From Caldilineaceae bacterium (GTDB lineage: Bacteria; Chloroflexota; Anaerolineae; Caldilineales; Caldilineaceae), in contig JAJEDJ010000049.1 in assembly GCA_022821545.1 (NCBI GenBank), positions 1-64,000 of the forward strand: a DNA stretch of 64,000 nt. The letters are read 5' to 3'. Position numbers and translations under genes: made by a program. The notes below the pieces were generated by a model, which was not told the origin of the DNA, did no database searches, and worked only from the letters and a program-made list of their open reading frames with translations. Every line of letters starts with the position of its first letter. Position 1 is the stretch's first letter. Positions 7,918-17,453 of this stretch are shown one piece after another.

Positions 7918-9714
7918 GGGGCGTGCGGGAGGGGTCCACACCGGCTGCTGCTCTACGACCAGTTCCTTTTCCTCTGCGTTCAGACGGGACTGTACGAGAT
8001 TCAGGTGGCGGTAGATGCCGTCCACTGCCATCAGTTCGTCATGGCTTCCCTGTTCGGCGATCCCCTCATCCTGAAGCACGACGATCTGATCGGCATTGCG
8101 GATCGTTGACAGCCTGTGAGCGATCATCAGGGTTGTGCGACCGGCCATCAGCCGTTCCAGCGCCTGCTGAATGAGTTGCTCCGTCTCGGTATCCACTGAC
8201 GAAGTCGCCTCGTCCAGGATCAGAATCGGGGCGTCTTTGAGCACGGCGCGGGCGATGGCCAGGCGTTGTTTCTGGCCGCCGGAGAGCTTCACGCCCCTTT
8301 CGCCGATCACCGTGTCGTAGCCTTCCGGCAGTTTGTCTATAAACTCGACTGCATTGGCGACGCGCGCCGCCTCCTCCATCTCCTCGTCGCTTGCGCCCGG
8401 CCTTCCAAATAGGATGTTCTCGCGTACGGTGCCGTGAAATAGGAAGACGTCCTGCAAGACGATGCTGATCTGACTGCGCAGACTCTCCATCGTCAGGTCG
8501 CGGATGTCATGCCCGTCCAGCGAAATCTGCCCTTCGTTTACGTCGTAAAAGCGGGGGACCAAGCTCGCCAGCGTACTCTTGCCCACGCCTGTCGGTCCGA
8601 CAAGTGCCGCCACCGACCCGGCGGGTATCTCCAGATCGATGTTGCGCAGTATCGGCCGGTCGGACAGGTAGGAGAAGCTGACGTTGTCAAAGAGGATGTC
8701 TCCCTGCGCCCGCCCTGGGTATGTCAATGCGCCGGGCCGGTCGACAATGTCCGGCTCCTCCTGGAGCAGTTCGCTCACGCGCTCCGCGCCGGCCAGCGCC
8801 TCCTGGATCGCTTCCCAGGCATGGCTCAGATGCCGCACCGGTTGGTAAAACAGCTCCAGGTACAAGAAGAAGGCCACCAGGTCCTCGATTGGCAGTTCGC
8901 CCCCCAGGGCCAGCCTGCCGCCGAAGTAGATGACGACAACGACGCCTAGCGCCGAAGCGAAGTGGACGAACGGTTCAAAGGTGGCCAGCAGTCTCAGCGC
9001 GCGCAACAGTGAGCGCTTGTAATTGTCTATGCGGACGCCGATGCGCTCCGACTCCATCCTTTCCCGGGTGAAGGTCTTGATTTCGCGGATGCCGGAAAGG
9101 TTGTCCTGCAGGATTGCGTTGAGTTCACCCAACTCTGCCTGGCGCTCGCGAAAGGCTGGGCGCACATATTTGGCAAAGCCCCGCATCGCCAGGACAATCA
9201 GCGGGATGGGAACCAGTGTCAGTACTGTCAGCTGCGCGTTCATGATCAACAGCATCGTACTGACGCCCACCAGTGTGAGCACGTTTACCAGCACGTCGGG
9301 GACGGCGTGGGCGATCAGCTTTTCCAGGAGATCGGAGTCGTTGACCACCCGCGACATCAGCTGGCCGGTCTGCTTGTCTTCGTAATAGTGCAGTGACAGC
9401 CGCTGCAGATGTCGGTAGATTGCGACCCGAACATCGGCCACTACGCCCCAACCGGCCACGTGGGCCATGTAACTGCGCAAGAACTCCAATCCGGCTCTGG
9501 CCGCGTAAATGGCCAGGGCAAAGAGGGCGAGTCGACCTATCAGGCTGTATGAGAGTGAGTCCGCGTTTCCGGAGCGCACAGTTGCGATCAGTTCACGGAT
9601 GAACCAGGGAGCAAACAGCTGCACACCCACCAGGAGGACCATGCTGAGGATGGTTGCCAGCAACGGAGTTCGATAGGGAATGGTAAATCTGAAGAGTGTC
9701 CTGGTGAATTCCAT
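7900..9714 (-). CDS. ABC exporter, fused permease and ATPase (MsbA/MDR-like half transporter)
   Basis: A 604-residue half-size ABC exporter. About 310 N-terminal residues form a six-helix transmembrane domain; the C-terminal ATPase has Walker A GPTGVGKST near residue 375, signature LSGGQKQRLAIARA, Walker B ILILDEATSS and the H-loop in IAHRLST. Such proteins export lipids, peptides or drugs as homo- or heterodimers. The only other ABC genes in the window are importer parts, so it probably acts as a homodimer. It lies 100 bp downstream of the M23 peptidase gene on the same strand and may be co-transcribed with it. The substrate is not predictable. Confidence 0.92.
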   Translation of the reverse strand: MEFTRTLFRFTIPYRTPLLATILSMVLLVGVQLFAPWFIRELIATVRSGNADSLSYSLIGRLALFALAIYAARAGLEFLRSYMAHVAGWGVVADVRVAIYRHLQRLSLHYYEDKQTGQLMSRVVNDSDLLEKLIAHAVPDVLVNVLTLVGVSTMLLIMNAQLTVLTLVPIPLIVLAMRGFAKYVRPAFRERQAELGELNAILQDNLSGIREIKTFTRERMESERIGVRIDNYKRSLLRALRLLATFEPFVHFASALGVVVVIYFGGRLALGGELPIEDLVAFFLYLELFYQPVRHLSHAWEAIQEALAGAERVSELLQEEPDIVDRPGALTYPGRAQGDILFDNVSFSYLSDRPILRNIDLEIPAGSVAALVGPTGVGKSTLASLVPRFYDVNEGQISLDGHDIRDLTMESLRSQISIVLQDVFLFHGTVRENILFGRPGASDEEMEEAARVANAVEFIDKLPEGYDTVIGERGVKLSGGQKQRLAIARAVLKDAPILILDEATSSVDTETEQLIQQALERLMAGRTTLMIAHRLSTIRNADQIVVLQDEGIAEQGSHDELMAVDGIYRHLNLVQSRLNAEEKELVVEQQPVWTPPARPLPVTA

Positions 9715-9814
9715 AAAAGATCTGATCCGGCATGCGCGCGGGGCCCCGCCCCGCAGACATTGGAACTACCCGAAATTGAAATTGGCAACGGTTTCCCGAA
9801 AGTCAGAGGATAGT

Positions 9815-11536
9815 CTACTGCTGAGTGCGCAATTCGACAAAGGTTGTTTCACCGTCACGCACACTGATTTCCTGCCTGACCTCCTCGCCGTTGACAAAGC
9901 CGGACAAGAGATATGTGCCGACGGGTATGTGGCTCAGAGCGCCGTTCTCGCCCCATGACGGGTCAGGACCGATGCTCTCCTTTTCGGGGTAGGTCTCGAC
10001 AACGCGATACCAGCGGACGCCCGCCTCTTCATATCGGTACAGGGAGAGTTGAACGCCGGGCCACGTACGGCCTGCCGCGGAGAGCAGTCGGACCGCCACC
10101 GTGCCGGTATAGGCCGCAGGACGCATCCACAAGGCAGGGTTTACGGTATGCAGGTAACTGTTTTGCCCAATGCGCACCTCCATGTGCAGGTGAGGCCCAA
10201 TTGCGATGCCGGTCATGCCAACGCCGCCCAGATAGTCGCCCGCGCCTACCCACTGGCCTTCCTGCACGTCCACGCTGACAAGATGGCCGTAGAGGACAAA
10301 GACGTCCTGCTCTCCGCGTGAAGTGTTCAGCTTTCGATCAAGGCGAATAACGACCGAATTCCCGTAGAAATCGTTGTACGGGCCGAGTAGGGTGGGATTG
10401 TCCGGCCCGGCATGTACCACCTCGCCCGAAGCAGTGGCCAGCACGGGCGTACCGACCGGATTGCCAATGTCCACACCGTGGTGGATTCTGTAGCGGCCGC
10501 CGCCTGTGCTTCCGAACTGATAGCCGGGGCTGTACAGCTGGTTGAAACCGCCTGGAAACGGCGAATCCAGCCAAAAGTGCTCCTCGCTGATTGGACTTGG
10601 TGGTTCAAATGTCGGCCAGAGGCTGCCGGGCCCGCTCGGTGAGCGCGGCCCAAGACCGGTATCCGCGCCCGCATCGACCTGAATCGAAAGGGAAGTGCGC
10701 GCCTTGTCGATCTCTTTGCGCAGGACACTCAACTCGCCCATAGGAGGCCTGGAAGCGAATTGAGGAGCCGCATTCTCTGAGGGCACAGGAGTGCTTAAGG
10801 CGATCGGCCTGAGTATGTTCCACCCGGACATCGGGGGCCTCGAAACGAACTCGTCGCGAATCGTGGGGTTGAGTTCATCTCGGTATGGCTCCGGCAGCAG
10901 CATACCTTCGACGTCAAGCTGGGAAAGGGCTTCCGGATCGTAGCGGTAAATGGGATCGATTTTGGCAGGCGCATCCTGCGTAGTAGAACTGTTTGCGAGT
11001 GGAGCGCCCTGTGTCGAAGCGCCCTGTGTCGAAGCCCCCTGTGTCGAAGCGTCGGGTTCAACCCCTTCTGCGGCCCCTCCTTCACCTTGAACGTTCACCG
11101 GCGCCAGCGGAGCAAGTTCTGCCGCAGGACGGTCCGCAGCTTGTGAAAGTGAGGCCGGATTCAGTTGGGCGACGGGAGTCGAGCTTGCGGTGGACGCTGT
11201 TTGTGTATCTTGCAACTGCGTATTTGGGGCGGGAAGTAAGATGGCGGACGTAGGAGCCGGCACCGGTATGGGGACCGGCTTAAGCCCTTGCGAAGCAACG
11301 GGCGCCACGAGGCGGCGAGGCAAGTAAAGGCAACCGACAAGAACAACTGTCAGGGCGATTGCAAACTGGGACCGGAGTGGAGAACGCCGGCGCCTGAAAA
11401 GGCCCGGCCAGGCGCTGGTTGCAGGTTCTTCGTCTGCCTGCGGACCTCGCGGTTGTGCTACAATGAGGGTGCGAATGCGTCGCAGAAGCTGCTTCCATCG
11501 GTTCGGCTTCGGACGATGGAAACTGCCGTCCACCAT
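9815..11536 (-). CDS. M23-family (LytM/Peptidase_M23) membrane-anchored peptidase
   Basis: A 573-residue protein with a basic cytoplasmic N terminus, one membrane segment ([18 protein letters not shown], about residues 55-72), a long low-complexity extracytoplasmic region rich in P, A, S, T and Q, and a C-terminal LytM domain. Zinc ligands are visible in HHGVDIG and GPHLHMEV, with LYGHLVSV between them. It probably cleaves peptidoglycan peptides or regulates an amidase outside the membrane. A small C-terminal beta domain follows the peptidase. The low-complexity region has a 15-bp DNA repeat encoding tandem GASTQ units. I chose the ATG at 11536: a longer frame to 11677 would overlap divergent trmD by 87 bp. 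Confidence 0.82.
   Translation of the reverse strand: MVDGSFHRPKPNRWKQLLRRIRTLIVAQPRGPQADEEPATSAWPGLFRRRRSPLRSQFAIALTVVLVGCLYLPRRLVAPVASQGLKPVPIPVPAPTSAILLPAPNTQLQDTQTASTASSTPVAQLNPASLSQAADRPAAELAPLAPVNVQGEGGAAEGVEPDASTQGASTQGASTQGAPLANSSTTQDAPAKIDPIYRYDPEALSQLDVEGMLLPEPYRDELNPTIRDEFVSRPPMSGWNILRPIALSTPVPSENAAPQFASRPPMGELSVLRKEIDKARTSLSIQVDAGADTGLGPRSPSGPGSLWPTFEPPSPISEEHFWLDSPFPGGFNQLYSPGYQFGSTGGGRYRIHHGVDIGNPVGTPVLATASGEVVHAGPDNPTLLGPYNDFYGNSVVIRLDRKLNTSRGEQDVFVLYGHLVSVDVQEGQWVGAGDYLGGVGMTGIAIGPHLHMEVRIGQNSYLHTVNPALWMRPAAYTGTVAVRLLSAAGRTWPGVQLSLYRYEEAGVRWYRVVETYPEKESIGPDPSWGENGALSHIPVGTYLLSGFVNGEEVRQEISVRDGETTFVELRTQQ
11004..11048. repeat. Three tandem 15-bp units encoding GASTQ
   Basis: Three adjacent copies of gcgccctgtgtcgaa (the third with one change) lie inside the M23 peptidase gene, in its low-complexity linker. 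Being a multiple of three, copy number can change without a frameshift. Confidence 0.85.
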
Positions 11537-11590
11537 CGAGTCCGCCAGCCGCCGAAAGTAGGCCAGACCCAGGGCGGTCAAGAGGAAATC

Positions 11591-12532
11591 ATGGCCCAGA
11601 GTAACGTGCTGGAGGAACGACCGGATGACCAGTCCGATAATGCCTGTATTCAAGAGGAGGCTCCCCGCACCATCCACTTCGATGTATTCACCCTGTTTCC
11701 GCCCATGTTCTCAGGGGCGCTCTCAGAGAGTATTCTGGACCGGGCACAGAAAAGAGGCATTCTCCAAGTAACGCTGCACAATATACGAGACTACGCTACC
11801 GATCGACATCACACCTGTGACGGTTACCCCTACGGCGGCGGCGGCGGTATGGTGATGCGCCCTGAGCCTCTGGTTCGTGCCGTCGAGACCGTTTTGAGCC
11901 GGCCCCGGGGCTGGCGTCTGCCTGAGGGAAGGGCACATCTCGATTTGCCGGCCTGGAGTGCGGACCAACCGCCGGTCCTGCGCCAGCCCACCCCTGTCAT
12001 TCTCCTGACGCCCCAGGGCCGCCGCTTTGATCAGAGCGTCGCCGCAAGACTCAGCATGCACGGGCGTCTGGCCCTTGTTTGCGGACGCTATGAAGGCGTG
12101 GACGAACGGATTCGGACCCAATTGATTACGGATGAACTCAGTATAGGCGACTTTGTCTTAAGTGGAGGTGAAATCGCTGCCCTGGCGATCATCGACGCCG
12201 TGACAAGGACGCTTCCCGGCGTTCTCGGTCACGAATCAGGCGCACTGTACGACAGTTTTTCGGACGGATTGTCCGGCCTCCTTGAAGGGCCTCACTATAC
12301 GCGGCCCACGGCTTTTCGGGGAGAGGTCGTACCGGAAGTTCTGGTCAGCGGACACCATGCCAATGTCGATCATTGGCGCCGGGAACAGTCACTCCTGCGC
12401 ACGCTCCAAAGGCGTCCGGACCTGCTGGCGCAAGCGACTGAAGCCGGGCATCTCACGCCGGAGGACCGCCAGTTTCTGTCCAGCCGGGGGTGGCAAGCGC
12501 CAACGGATACCGCAGGCCCTTCTGGCTCCTGA
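11591..12532 (+). CDS. trmD: tRNA (guanine-N1-)-methyltransferase TrmD
   Basis: A 313-residue SPOUT methyltransferase that makes m1G37 in tRNAs reading CNN codons, preventing frameshifts. Family hallmarks are present: [10 protein letters not shown] at the start, the GGGGGMVM segment, [10 protein letters not shown], the knotted cofactor-binding region with [10 protein letters not shown] and [10 protein letters not shown], and GPHYTRP. It is longer than the usual 240-260 residues because of about 25 extra N-terminal residues and an insertion near residue 100. The ATG at 11591 follows AGAGGAAATC. It is divergent from the M23 peptidase with a 54-bp gap. The usual rpsP/rimM/rplS neighbours are absent here. 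Confidence 0.93.
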   Translation: MAQSNVLEERPDDQSDNACIQEEAPRTIHFDVFTLFPPMFSGALSESILDRAQKRGILQVTLHNIRDYATDRHHTCDGYPYGGGGGMVMRPEPLVRAVETVLSRPRGWRLPEGRAHLDLPAWSADQPPVLRQPTPVILLTPQGRRFDQSVAARLSMHGRLALVCGRYEGVDERIRTQLITDELSIGDFVLSGGEIAALAIIDAVTRTLPGVLGHESGALYDSFSDGLSGLLEGPHYTRPTAFRGEVVPEVLVSGHHANVDHWRREQSLLRTLQRRPDLLAQATEAGHLTPEDRQFLSSRGWQAPTDTAGPSGS

Positions 12533-13006
12533 CATGGAACGGGATGCTGCTGCTCCTCCGTCTCTTATGCGCAGCGAGGCCGAACAGGCGCCTGTTTCTG
12601 CCCTGGCCTCAGACCCCCGCCAACGCCAATACCACTCTGTGAGCAGCGCTATTTTACCACCGCGGATCGGCCCGATCCAAATATAATTGCACACATCCTG
12701 GCCACGGCTTGACTACGAACGCAACTCAAGGGCTACGGCTCGCGGGCGAACTGGCAATTCAGGAGATTCCGGCCGCTTTTCCGGTGGTGGACATAACCGT
12801 GCAAAAGAGGCATACTAGGAGCCATCGGATACGGGACACCACTGAAAAGCGCCACTGTCGTAGATCGAAATCGATTGTTTGAATTCCTGGAGACGAACGA
12901 TAACTGAACTGAACCACATCGCCCCCTAAATCTCCAGACTTCAAAGTAGACCGGGACGGTTACGCGGTACGCATTCGGGTGGAGCACGGGTCGGGGAGCC
13001 ATTCAA
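12533..13006. other. 474-bp intergenic region before the RRM gene
   Basis: No credible coding frame or RNA gene is visible. The region must end trmD transcription and start that of the RRM gene. A TTGACT at about 12709 lacks a matching -10. The gene's Shine-Dalgarno (ggggag) is at its right end. The long AT-richer leader could be a regulated 5' UTR, but I cannot show it. Confidence 0.35.
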
Positions 13007-13300
13007 ATGACCAAGCGTATTTATGTAGGCAACTTGCCCTACTCGGCGACTGAGGAGGAGGTCCAGGAGCTGTTTTCCCAACACGGAGAGATCATCAGCC
13101 TGGCGATGATCACCGATAGGGAGACTGGTCGATTTCGTGGATTCTGTTTCGTAGAGATGGAGGATGACGCGGCTGATGCAGCCATTGAAGCTCTGAATGA
13201 CCAGGAGATGGGTGGACGCTCGCTCAGGGTAAATGAAGCGCGCCCGCGGGAGGACCGCGGCGGTCAGGGCGGTTATCGAGACCGCGGCAGCCGCTGGTAG
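13007..13300 (+). CDS. Small RRM-domain RNA-binding protein
   Basis: A 97-residue single-RRM protein like those of cyanobacteria and Chloroflexota. RNP2 (IYVGNL) is at residues 4-9, RNP1 (RGFCFVEM) near residues 44-51, followed by a short Gly/Arg-rich tail (about residues 82-97). It probably binds single-stranded RNA in the cytoplasm, perhaps as a cold-induced RNA chaperone. A ggggag site precedes the ATG by about 9 bases. A clear intrinsic terminator 40 bp downstream and a long upstream non-coding region indicate a monocistronic unit. Confidence 0.9.
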   Translation: MTKRIYVGNLPYSATEEEVQELFSQHGEIISLAMITDRETGRFRGFCFVEMEDDAADAAIEALNDQEMGGRSLRVNEARPREDRGGQGGYRDRGSRW

Positions 13301-13339
13301 CTGCCAGCCCGTAAGAAACCCTTCATCCATACCGGATGT

Positions 13340-13377
13340 GCCGCCTCCCTTCGCTGCCAGGAGGCGGCTTTCTGTTT
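13340..13377 (+). terminator. Rho-independent terminator after the RRM gene
   Basis: A perfect 9-bp stem, gccgcctcc (13340-13348) pairing with ggaggcggc (13360-13368), has an 11-base loop and is followed by tttctgttt. Confidence 0.85.
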
Positions 13378-13426
13378 CAGCTGCATGCAGGTGACTCTGT
13401 TCCCCCGCGCATTGGAAAGCGACCGC

Positions 13427-14107
13427 ATGGACCCAATCGTTCGTCTGGCCGGACCGCAGGACGCCGCAGGAATCCAGGCGATCTATGCGCCCATCGTGCG
13501 CGCAACGCCCATTTCCTTCGAGGTCTTGCCGCCCTCTGAAGAGGAAATGGCAGCCCGCGTCGCCAAAACACTGGCCCAATACCCCTGGCTGGTTTGCGCT
13601 GCCCGCGAAAGAGTGCTGGGCTATGCCTACGCCGGAGGACACAGTGAACGGGCCGCCTACCGGTGGTCGGTCAATGTATCCGTTTATGTCCATGACCGTT
13701 GCAGGCGTTTGGGCGTGGGGCAGGCGCTGTACAACACACTCTTTGCCATCTTGCGCTTGCAAGGCTTCGTTCGCGCCTTCGCGGGAATCTCTCTGCCGAA
13801 CGAGGCCAGCGTAGGCTTTCATGAATCCTTTGGGTTCAGGGCCGCGGGAACATTCGAGCAGGTAGGTTACAAAATGGGCGCGTGGCACGATGTGGGCTAC
13901 TGGCAGCTGACGATTCAGCCCGGCAACGACAGCCCCGCCCCGCCTCAGCCGTTGCCCATCCTGTTAAATGACGGGAAACTGCATGAGGCACTGACGGCCG
14001 GATCGATGATGGTTGACCGCGACGTTGACGAGGTTGTCCAGGCCATTGACACCGATCGTCTTGCCCGGGCAGACGGAGATCCGGAACCGGCGGCGTTCGC
14101 GAAGTGA
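13427..14107 (+). CDS. GNAT-family N-acetyltransferase (phosphinothricin acetyltransferase-like)
   Basis: A 226-residue acetyl-CoA-dependent N-acetyltransferase. The first 165 residues match the Pat/Bar layout: IVRLAGPQDAAGIQAIY at the start, SVYVHDRCRRLGVGQAL as the acetyl-CoA pyrophosphate-binding motif A, GISLPNEASVGFHESFGF and GAWHDVGYWQL at the end. About 60 further residues are Pro-rich and then unrecognised, so the protein is longer than typical. The ATG at 13427 is preferred over the upstream frame at 13385 because the fold begins there. The substrate could be an amino acid, a methionine sulfoximine-like compound or a small amine; resistance is not implied. Confidence 0.82.
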   Translation: MDPIVRLAGPQDAAGIQAIYAPIVRATPISFEVLPPSEEEMAARVAKTLAQYPWLVCAARERVLGYAYAGGHSERAAYRWSVNVSVYVHDRCRRLGVGQALYNTLFAILRLQGFVRAFAGISLPNEASVGFHESFGFRAAGTFEQVGYKMGAWHDVGYWQLTIQPGNDSPAPPQPLPILLNDGKLHEALTAGSMMVDRDVDEVVQAIDTDRLARADGDPEPAAFAK

Positions 14108-14241
14108 GTCCACCGGCGTCTTTGCCCTCACCCCTGATTGACTGGTAGAATGCCCCCGGAATCCCCTCGTTTCGGTAACGTCAGGCCCACGTCCAGGGAC
14201 AAGAACTTGGAACGGCCGCAACAGCCCAATGGAGTGCAGCG

Positions 14242-16056
14242 GTGAATGACCTCTCGGCCCAGGACGGCGCGGCCGGCGCCCCATCAACTCTGGCCGAAGT
14301 ACGCGCCGGCGCCTACTATGATTCCGTCGTCCTGATGCTGCTTCAGCGCGCCCTCGCCGGGTTGCCCGGCATCCTCGACGCAGGCGTGGTCATGGGCACT
14401 CCGGCCAACAAGGAGCTGCTTGCGCAAAGCGCTCTCTTGACCGAGGACCTACAGGCCGCTGCTCCGGAGGACCTGATCCTGGTTGTCAAGGCGGCATCGA
14501 AATCGGCGGGCCGCGCCGCTCTGGCCCGCGTGGATGAACTCCTGACCGCTCGCAGATCGCAACAAACCGGTGCATATCGCCCCAAGAGTCTGGCATCTGC
14601 GACACGTATGATTCCGGAGGCAGCGTGGGTCCTGATCTCTGTTCCGGGCCGCTACGCAGCTGCGGTCGCACGCGACGCTCTCAATCTGGGCAAGAACGTC
14701 TTCCTCTACAGCGACAATGTGAGTCTTGAAGACGAAATCTCCCTCAAGGAAACCGCCGCGGCAAAGGGTCTGCTGGTGATGGGGCCGGACTGCGGCACTG
14801 CCAGAATCGATGGTGTCGGGCTAGGCTTCGCCAACCGGGTCCGCAGAGGCAAAGTCGGAATCGTCGCCGCTTCAGGTACTGGCCTGCAGGCAATTATGGT
14901 CGGCATTCACCGCCTTGGGGGAGGCGTCTCCCAGGCATTCGGCACAGGGGGTCGCGACCTGTCGCACGGCGTGCAGGCGCTATCGGCGCAAGATGCGCTC
15001 AGAAGGCTGAGGGACGATCCGCAGACCGATGTGATCGTTATCGTCTCAAAGCCGCCCGCAAAGTCGGTTGCGCAGGAACTGATGTCCCAGGCCGCGTCCT
15101 GCAACAAACCGGTGGTTATGGATTTCATCGGGTACTGTTCAGGGCAGAACGAGGGTGATGCTGCTGCCAACATTCACTTCGCCGGGACCCTGGACGAGGC
15201 GGCCGAGCTTGCGGTGAGTTTGACGAAATCCGCGGACCCGGTATGCGGCACAGAGCAGCGCCCATTTTCCTCGCAGGCGTGGGCAGAGCCGCAGGCTTTA
15301 CCGTCTCCCCCGCCGCAGTCATATCTGCGCGCGCTCTACTCCGGCGGCACCCTGGCTTACGAGGCGCTCTACCTGTTGCAGGATGCCCTGCCGTCGGTCT
15401 CTTCCAACGGGCCGTTGCCGGGAGGCAGGCTCCTGGAGAACCCGCACCGCAGCCAGGGTCACACGGTCGTGGACTTGGGCGGGGACGCTTTCACCGTCGG
15501 ACGTTTGCATCCCATGCTCGACAACGAATTGCGAGTTCGCCGCTTATTGCAGGAGGCGCAAGACCCAGAGACGGGACTCATACTTCTCGATGTCCTGCTG
15601 GGCGATGGAGCGCACGCCGATCCGGCCAGTGAACTTGCCCCGGCCATTGAACAGGGGACCGCAGCTGCTGCCCGGGACGGCAGAACTCTGCCGGTCGTGG
15701 CGGTGGTCATCGGAACCGGCGGCGATCCACAGGGGTTGGACGGACAGATCGAGCGGTTGAAAGCGGCGGGGGCCTACGTCTTCACCAGGCATGACGATGC
15801 CGTGCGCGCCGCGGCCAGCGCTTTTTCCGGCAGGGGGTACGGTCGTTCCTGCAGGCCGTCGCAGTTGGGACCAGGCCCCCCGGAAGCATCGGAGGACGTG
15901 CATGTCTCGTCCAGTCTTGCAGCCATCAATGTGGGACTGGAGTCTTTCTCGGACAGCCTGCGCGACCAGGGCGCCGAGGTCGTGCATGTCGACTGGCGGC
16001 CTCCTGCCGGAGGCGACGAGAGGCTGGCCGGCCTGCTGGCGCGACTCAGACAGTAA
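14242..16056 (+). CDS. fdrA: FdrA-like protein (succinyl-CoA synthetase-related, oxamate carbamoyltransferase subunit family)
   Basis: A 604-residue FdrA-family protein. The middle (about residues 195-320) resembles the CoA-binding and ligase domains of succinyl-CoA synthetase alpha: GPDCGTARIDGVGLGF, GKVGIVAASGTGLQ, FGTGGRDLS and VSKPPAKS are visible. In E. coli FdrA acts with YlbE and YlbF in allantoin catabolism and is assigned to oxamate carbamoyltransferase. The GTG start at 14242 follows ggag by 7 bases. A DUF1116 (YlbE-like) gene follows 96 bp downstream, supporting a two-subunit complex. It is first gene of the accessory catabolic island. Whether the acceptor is oxamate or another carbamoylated product is unknown. 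Confidence 0.85.
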   Translation: MNDLSAQDGAAGAPSTLAEVRAGAYYDSVVLMLLQRALAGLPGILDAGVVMGTPANKELLAQSALLTEDLQAAAPEDLILVVKAASKSAGRAALARVDELLTARRSQQTGAYRPKSLASATRMIPEAAWVLISVPGRYAAAVARDALNLGKNVFLYSDNVSLEDEISLKETAAAKGLLVMGPDCGTARIDGVGLGFANRVRRGKVGIVAASGTGLQAIMVGIHRLGGGVSQAFGTGGRDLSHGVQALSAQDALRRLRDDPQTDVIVIVSKPPAKSVAQELMSQAASCNKPVVMDFIGYCSGQNEGDAAANIHFAGTLDEAAELAVSLTKSADPVCGTEQRPFSSQAWAEPQALPSPPPQSYLRALYSGGTLAYEALYLLQDALPSVSSNGPLPGGRLLENPHRSQGHTVVDLGGDAFTVGRLHPMLDNELRVRRLLQEAQDPETGLILLDVLLGDGAHADPASELAPAIEQGTAAAARDGRTLPVVAVVIGTGGDPQGLDGQIERLKAAGAYVFTRHDDAVRAAASAFSGRGYGRSCRPSQLGPGPPEASEDVHVSSSLAAINVGLESFSDSLRDQGAEVVHVDWRPPAGGDERLAGLLARLRQ

Positions 16057-16152
16057 TGACGGGCCGACTCCTTTTCGGCCGGAGATGGCCTAAAGGCGTA
16101 CCAAGAACATCGAAACGATTCCCGAACCAGCAGTGCCGCCCGGAGGGGCTTC

Positions 16153-17400
16153 ATGGCAGGTGACATAGACAGCGCCAATACGACCGCCGTAGAGCGTATG
16201 ACTGAGGCCCGGCCCGTCCTGACGGGGCTGGGCAAAGCGCTCGAACTCATTCCGGGCATGCACGAAAACCTGCTCCTTCATGCCGGCCCCCCGATTGCCT
16301 GGGAGCAGGCCTCCGGCCCGTTGCGCGGCGCTCTGATCGGGGCGCTGATCTTTGAAGGCAGGGCCGGCGGCGTGGAGGCGGCTGAGCGGCTGATCGTAAA
16401 CGGGGAAGTCCAGCTCGCGCCCTGCCATCACCATAGTGCCGTCGGGCCGATGGCAGGCGTCATCTCGCCTTCAATGGCCGTGTACGCGGTGGAGAACACG
16501 ACCCGCGGCAACCGGGCATATTCGAACCTTAACGAAGGATATGGCAAGGTCTTGCGCTACGGGGCCTACAGTGAAGAGGTGCAGGCAAGACTGCGCTGGA
16601 TGCACGATGTGATGGCGCCCGTACTTGGCGCCGCAATTGAGGCCTGTTCGGGAGTGGACGTTCGGGCCCTGCTGGCTGAGGCGCTGCACATGGGTGATGA
16701 GGGCCACAATCGCAATAAAGCGGGTTCGGTCCTCTTTACCAGGCAGCTGGCCCCGCACATAGCCAGGACGGCGCCAGACCCGGCAACGGCCGGCGCAATC
16801 ATCGAAGCCTTGGGCGATAATGCGCTCAGTGTCCTCAACCCTGTCATGGCCGCCTGCAAGGCCATGGCCGACGCCGCACACGGCGTCGAGAAAAGCACGA
16901 TCGTCACGACCATGGCGCGCAACGGAACCGAATTCGGCATTCGGGTCAGCGGGCTGGGTGGGCGCTGGTTCACTGCCCCCTGTCCGCAGCCGGTCGGCCT
17001 CTATTTCCCGGGCTTCAGCGCGGAAGACGGCAATCCCGATATCGGAGACAGCACCATCACGGAGACGGCCGGGCTGGGGGCCTTTGCGATGGCGGCCGCG
17101 CCGGCCATCGTCACCTTTGTCAGCGGAACGCCCCAGGACGCGCTCAACGCCACCATGGAAATGTACGAGATTACGGCTGCTGAACATGGCGCCTTCACGA
17201 TCCCGCAGCTTGACTTTCGAGGCACGCCGGTGGGAATCGACCTGCGAGCGGTCGTAGAGACCGGCATCACGCCCAGGGTCAACACCGGCATTGCTCACAG
17301 AGAGGCAGGTGTCGGCCAGATCGGCGCCGGGCTTGTTCGCCCGCCGTTGCAGCTGTTCACCGAGGCGCTCGAGGCTTTTGCAGACAATTATGGATTTTAG
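16153..17400 (+). CDS. DUF1116 / YlbE-like protein, probable FdrA partner
   Basis: A 415-residue DUF1116 protein, the family of E. coli YlbE, assigned with FdrA to oxamate carbamoyltransferase. Recognisable segments are LHAGPPIAWEQASGP, CHHHSAVGPMAGV with a conserved His cluster, MGDEGHNRNKAG and MARNGTEFGIRVSGLG. A ggagg site lies just before the ATG at 16153. It probably forms a soluble complex with the FdrA protein encoded immediately upstream. The third E. coli partner, YlbF (DUF2877), has no counterpart in this window. The cyclase-family gene begins 53 bp downstream, suggesting one operon. Confidence 0.85.
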   Translation: MAGDIDSANTTAVERMTEARPVLTGLGKALELIPGMHENLLLHAGPPIAWEQASGPLRGALIGALIFEGRAGGVEAAERLIVNGEVQLAPCHHHSAVGPMAGVISPSMAVYAVENTTRGNRAYSNLNEGYGKVLRYGAYSEEVQARLRWMHDVMAPVLGAAIEACSGVDVRALLAEALHMGDEGHNRNKAGSVLFTRQLAPHIARTAPDPATAGAIIEALGDNALSVLNPVMAACKAMADAAHGVEKSTIVTTMARNGTEFGIRVSGLGGRWFTAPCPQPVGLYFPGFSAEDGNPDIGDSTITETAGLGAFAMAAAPAIVTFVSGTPQDALNATMEMYEITAAEHGAFTIPQLDFRGTPVGIDLRAVVETGITPRVNTGIAHREAGVGQIGAGLVRPPLQLFTEALEAFADNYGF

Positions 17401-17453
17401 GTGCAGGAATTGACCCCATAGCCGACCATGATCGATTTCAGGAGAACAGGGCA

